Source of the DNA: Fragilaria crotonensis
Taxonomy: Eukaryota > Bacillariophyta > Fragilariophyceae > Fragilariales > Fragilariaceae
NCBI GenBank assembly: GCA_022925895.1
Contig: JAKSYS010000199.1
Span: forward strand, 26,335 to 90,334
Reading direction: 5' to 3'
DNA length: 64,000 nucleotides
In this document: positions 62,266 to 64,000 of the stretch, one piece after another
How positions within the stretch are numbered: position 1 is the stretch's first letter
Layout of the letters: the number at the start of each line of letters is the position of its first letter
Program-made: the position numbers and the translations under genes
Notes under the pieces: model-generated
Seen by the model: the letters and a program-made list of their open reading frames with translations, nothing else
Databases searched by the model: none
What the model was told of the DNA's origin: nothing

Positions 62266-62964
62266 ATGAGAAACTTGCGCCACTCCATAGCTCTAGCACT
62301 CGCCTTCTTCTGCAGCCGAACGCAAGCATCATCTTATAATGTTCCTTTGATTTCACCTCGCACGCCATCGTTGGTTCAACGGCGATCAAGGGGACGGCAG
62401 TCGCTGCGAAAGGTTTTGCTCGCATCAAGCAGCTCAACTCCGAAGACGGCATCGCTAGCCCAGGACTCTGGATCCCTTATCAATCCAATCCCACCTCCCT
62501 CGACAGTCGAAGCAGTTCCGAAGTGGGAGGAATTGCCATTCCAATGGAAGCTAATATTCGGCGCTGTCGAGATCGCGTACACGGTCGGGACACAGTGGGT
62601 GTCAGGCTTTGCCACGGCCTACATCTTCGGTAGCGTAACCGGTGTCGTAGGGTTCGCCAAGCCTCCCACGGAAGGGCTGTCGCGACTGGCACGGTGGAAT
62701 CAACGAAATGTTAAGTGGGGTAAAAGTTGGGGCTCCGTCAGTGCCTCGTTCAGTGGCTTTGACACTGGAGTTCGGTTACTGCGAAACAACAAGGTAGACG
62801 AATGGAATTCGATATTAGGGTCTGCCTGTGCGGGGGCGTTCTTTGTCAGATCACAAGGACCAGCGTCAATGGTGAAATCGGCTTGCCTCTATGCAGCATT
62901 CGGGTATTTCTTTATGAGAGCTGGACAAAGCAAGCAAATATTTCTAGAGGAACAAGAATTGTAA
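62266..62964 (+). CDS. Tim17/Tim22/Tim23-family membrane protein
   Basis: 232 residues from ATG 62266. The N-terminus is hydrophobic (LRHSIALALAFFCSRTQASS) then basic and Ser/Pro-rich, like a signal plus transit peptide. The C-terminal 110 residues have four hydrophobic Gly/Ala-rich segments in the Tim17/22/23 pattern: VSGFATAYIFGSVTGVVGF, SWGSVSASFSGFDTGVRLL, WNSILGSACAGAFFVRSQGP and MVKSACLYAAFGYFF. Members form protein- or solute-conducting channels in mitochondria, plastid envelopes or peroxisomes. The bipartite presequence suggests a plastid envelope, but this is uncertain. Confidence 0.75.
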   Translation: MRNLRHSIALALAFFCSRTQASSYNVPLISPRTPSLVQRRSRGRQSLRKVLLASSSSTPKTASLAQDSGSLINPIPPPSTVEAVPKWEELPFQWKLIFGAVEIAYTVGTQWVSGFATAYIFGSVTGVVGFAKPPTEGLSRLARWNQRNVKWGKSWGSVSASFSGFDTGVRLLRNNKVDEWNSILGSACAGAFFVRSQGPASMVKSACLYAAFGYFFMRAGQSKQIFLEEQEL

Positions 62965-64000
62965 GCCCTGCCTTAGAGATGATATCTGGTTATGCCTGCT
63001 CATTTCAATAGGATGGTCAGAAAGCATAAGCTGACAGCTACTACATCTCATATTTGTGGTATAAGGAATAGTGTGCGGTATCGCCTCATCAAGTAATACT
63101 CCGTATTCCTGTGTTTATCTACCGCATCAAATAGTATGCTATGTAGCCGAGTGAAGGGCAACTGTACGAACTGCAGTACTGTATTCTCTTTCCGGACTTT
63201 GAAATGCATTAACATCTGCCATTTGTATGTATCTCTGCACTCCAAAGAGTACACATACGCCTCGTCCTGCAGGAGTCTGGTAACAGGTAGCCTTGCCCTC
63301 GATATCACTCTTCATAAAAGACTCACCAGGGGATTTGCTCCGTTCAAAATGAAGAAGACCCGGAGAATCGACCTCATTTTCCCCTGTGGTTCTTGGATTT
63401 TTCAGAAAGGGCAATAGTGCGCATCAACGACTGATTTCGACTGTAAAACACGACTTTAGTACGAGTTCTTCACGACGTACAATTCGTACCGAGTCTTGCA
63501 GGGAGCAACATGAACGCCGATCGAATCGTATGCCTGAGTACAACGTGGTTTGTGGCGATATAGAGCATCGCATTCGCCAAGCTGATGCCGATTCAAATGT
63601 TTCTTTGGATCTTGTCTTTCGACAGACCGAGCGAATTCAAATGGGAGACGTTGGCGCGACGTCAACTACCAACCACTGATAGTGAACCAAGGAATACTTT
63701 TCGACCGATTATTGGGCAAAGGATGATGGTTTCCGAACCAAGAATCTTGGCCGTCAGAGAATGAATCTCAAATTCAAGAACAACGCATTCTCATTTTCCT
63801 TTCGCTGAATTACTGCTACAGTAGTCTATTCTGAGCATTCCAATTAGTCATGAGTCATGAGACACACTAACACCAAAATTGTGTGCTGACGGGTATGCAG
63901 TTGAAAAGCCATTAACACAGAAAGAAAGAAGAGGCCATCATGCTTCACTCAGAATTGTCAATTTTCGCCTCTGATTCATATTCTTGGCCATCAACGCTGT
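62965..64000. other. Right-edge spacer
   Basis: An open stretch of 97 codons at 63386-63679 (plus) has no recognised motif (Ser/Arg-rich, then polar). No RNA gene or repeat recognised. Confidence 0.35.

Overview
This window looks like nuclear DNA of a diatom or a close photosynthetic stramenopile. Host genes are separated by long AT-rich spacers and carry few, short GT-AG introns (69-176 bp where I could place them). Two proteins have N-termini of the secondary-plastid type, with a hydrophobic signal ending in an Ala/Val-x-Ala-Phe motif. One of these is a light-harvesting-complex (LHC) superfamily protein. A sterol C5-desaturase and an intergenic background rich in GTAC-containing words also fit. 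The species cannot be named from sequence alone.

Host genes, left to right: an iron-alcohol-dehydrogenase-like gene (3.2-4.2 kb) and a broken partial copy of it (16.4-17.0 kb); a multi-pass membrane protein of unknown role (14.7-16.2 kb); a secreted, possibly GPI-anchored PHB-depolymerase-like hydrolase (18.1-19.3 kb); a single-pass protein with an FG-GAP-like propeller ectodomain (19.7-22.1 kb, minus); sterol C5-desaturase (23.0-24.3 kb, minus, two exons); the LHC-like protein (25.8-26.3 kb, minus, two exons); an NTF2/SnoaL-like plastid protein (27.1-27.9 kb, minus); a PEX4-like ubiquitin-conjugating enzyme (29.5-30.2 kb, two exons); a Ser/Thr-rich basic protein (32.3-33.6 kb); an ER 2-oxoglutarate oxygenase ending in HDEL (33.9-35.0 kb, minus); a small HMG-box protein (36.65 kb, minus); a UTP5/WDR43-like ribosome-biogenesis protein with a frame break (37.8-39.4 kb); a medium-chain dehydrogenase/reductase (39.9-41.3 kb, minus, two exons); a choline-transporter-like protein (41.9-43.4 kb, minus); a CDP-diacylglycerol synthase (59.6-60.5 kb); a Tag-type 3-methyladenine DNA glycosylase (61.0-61.7 kb); and a Tim17/22/23-family protein (62.3-63.0 kb). 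These are single genes with no operon-like arrangement.

Mobile DNA makes up about 40% of the window. At the left edge is a decayed piggyBac-type transposase gene with a YqaJ-like nuclease region and a SAP motif lodged inside it. From 7,987 to 13,941 is a Mutator-like (MULE) element with about 40-bp terminal inverted repeats, a transposase gene, and two large 73-bp minisatellite arrays in inverted orientation. An older relic of the same family lies at 4.4-5.4 kb. A possible MITE-like element occupies 35.76-36.39 kb.

The centrepiece is a nested pair of retrotransposons at 43,903-59,490. The outer one is a GC-rich, minus-strand tyrosine-recombinase retroelement (gag, RT-RNase H, YR). Its split direct repeats are arranged A1-body-B1-A2-B2, as in PAT/Ngaro-type elements. 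Its gag gene is interrupted by a 9.27-kb plus-strand non-LTR element (ORF1, endonuclease, RT-RNase H) flanked by a perfect 15-bp target-site duplication. The outer element ends 84 bp upstream of the start codon of the CDP-diacylglycerol synthase gene.
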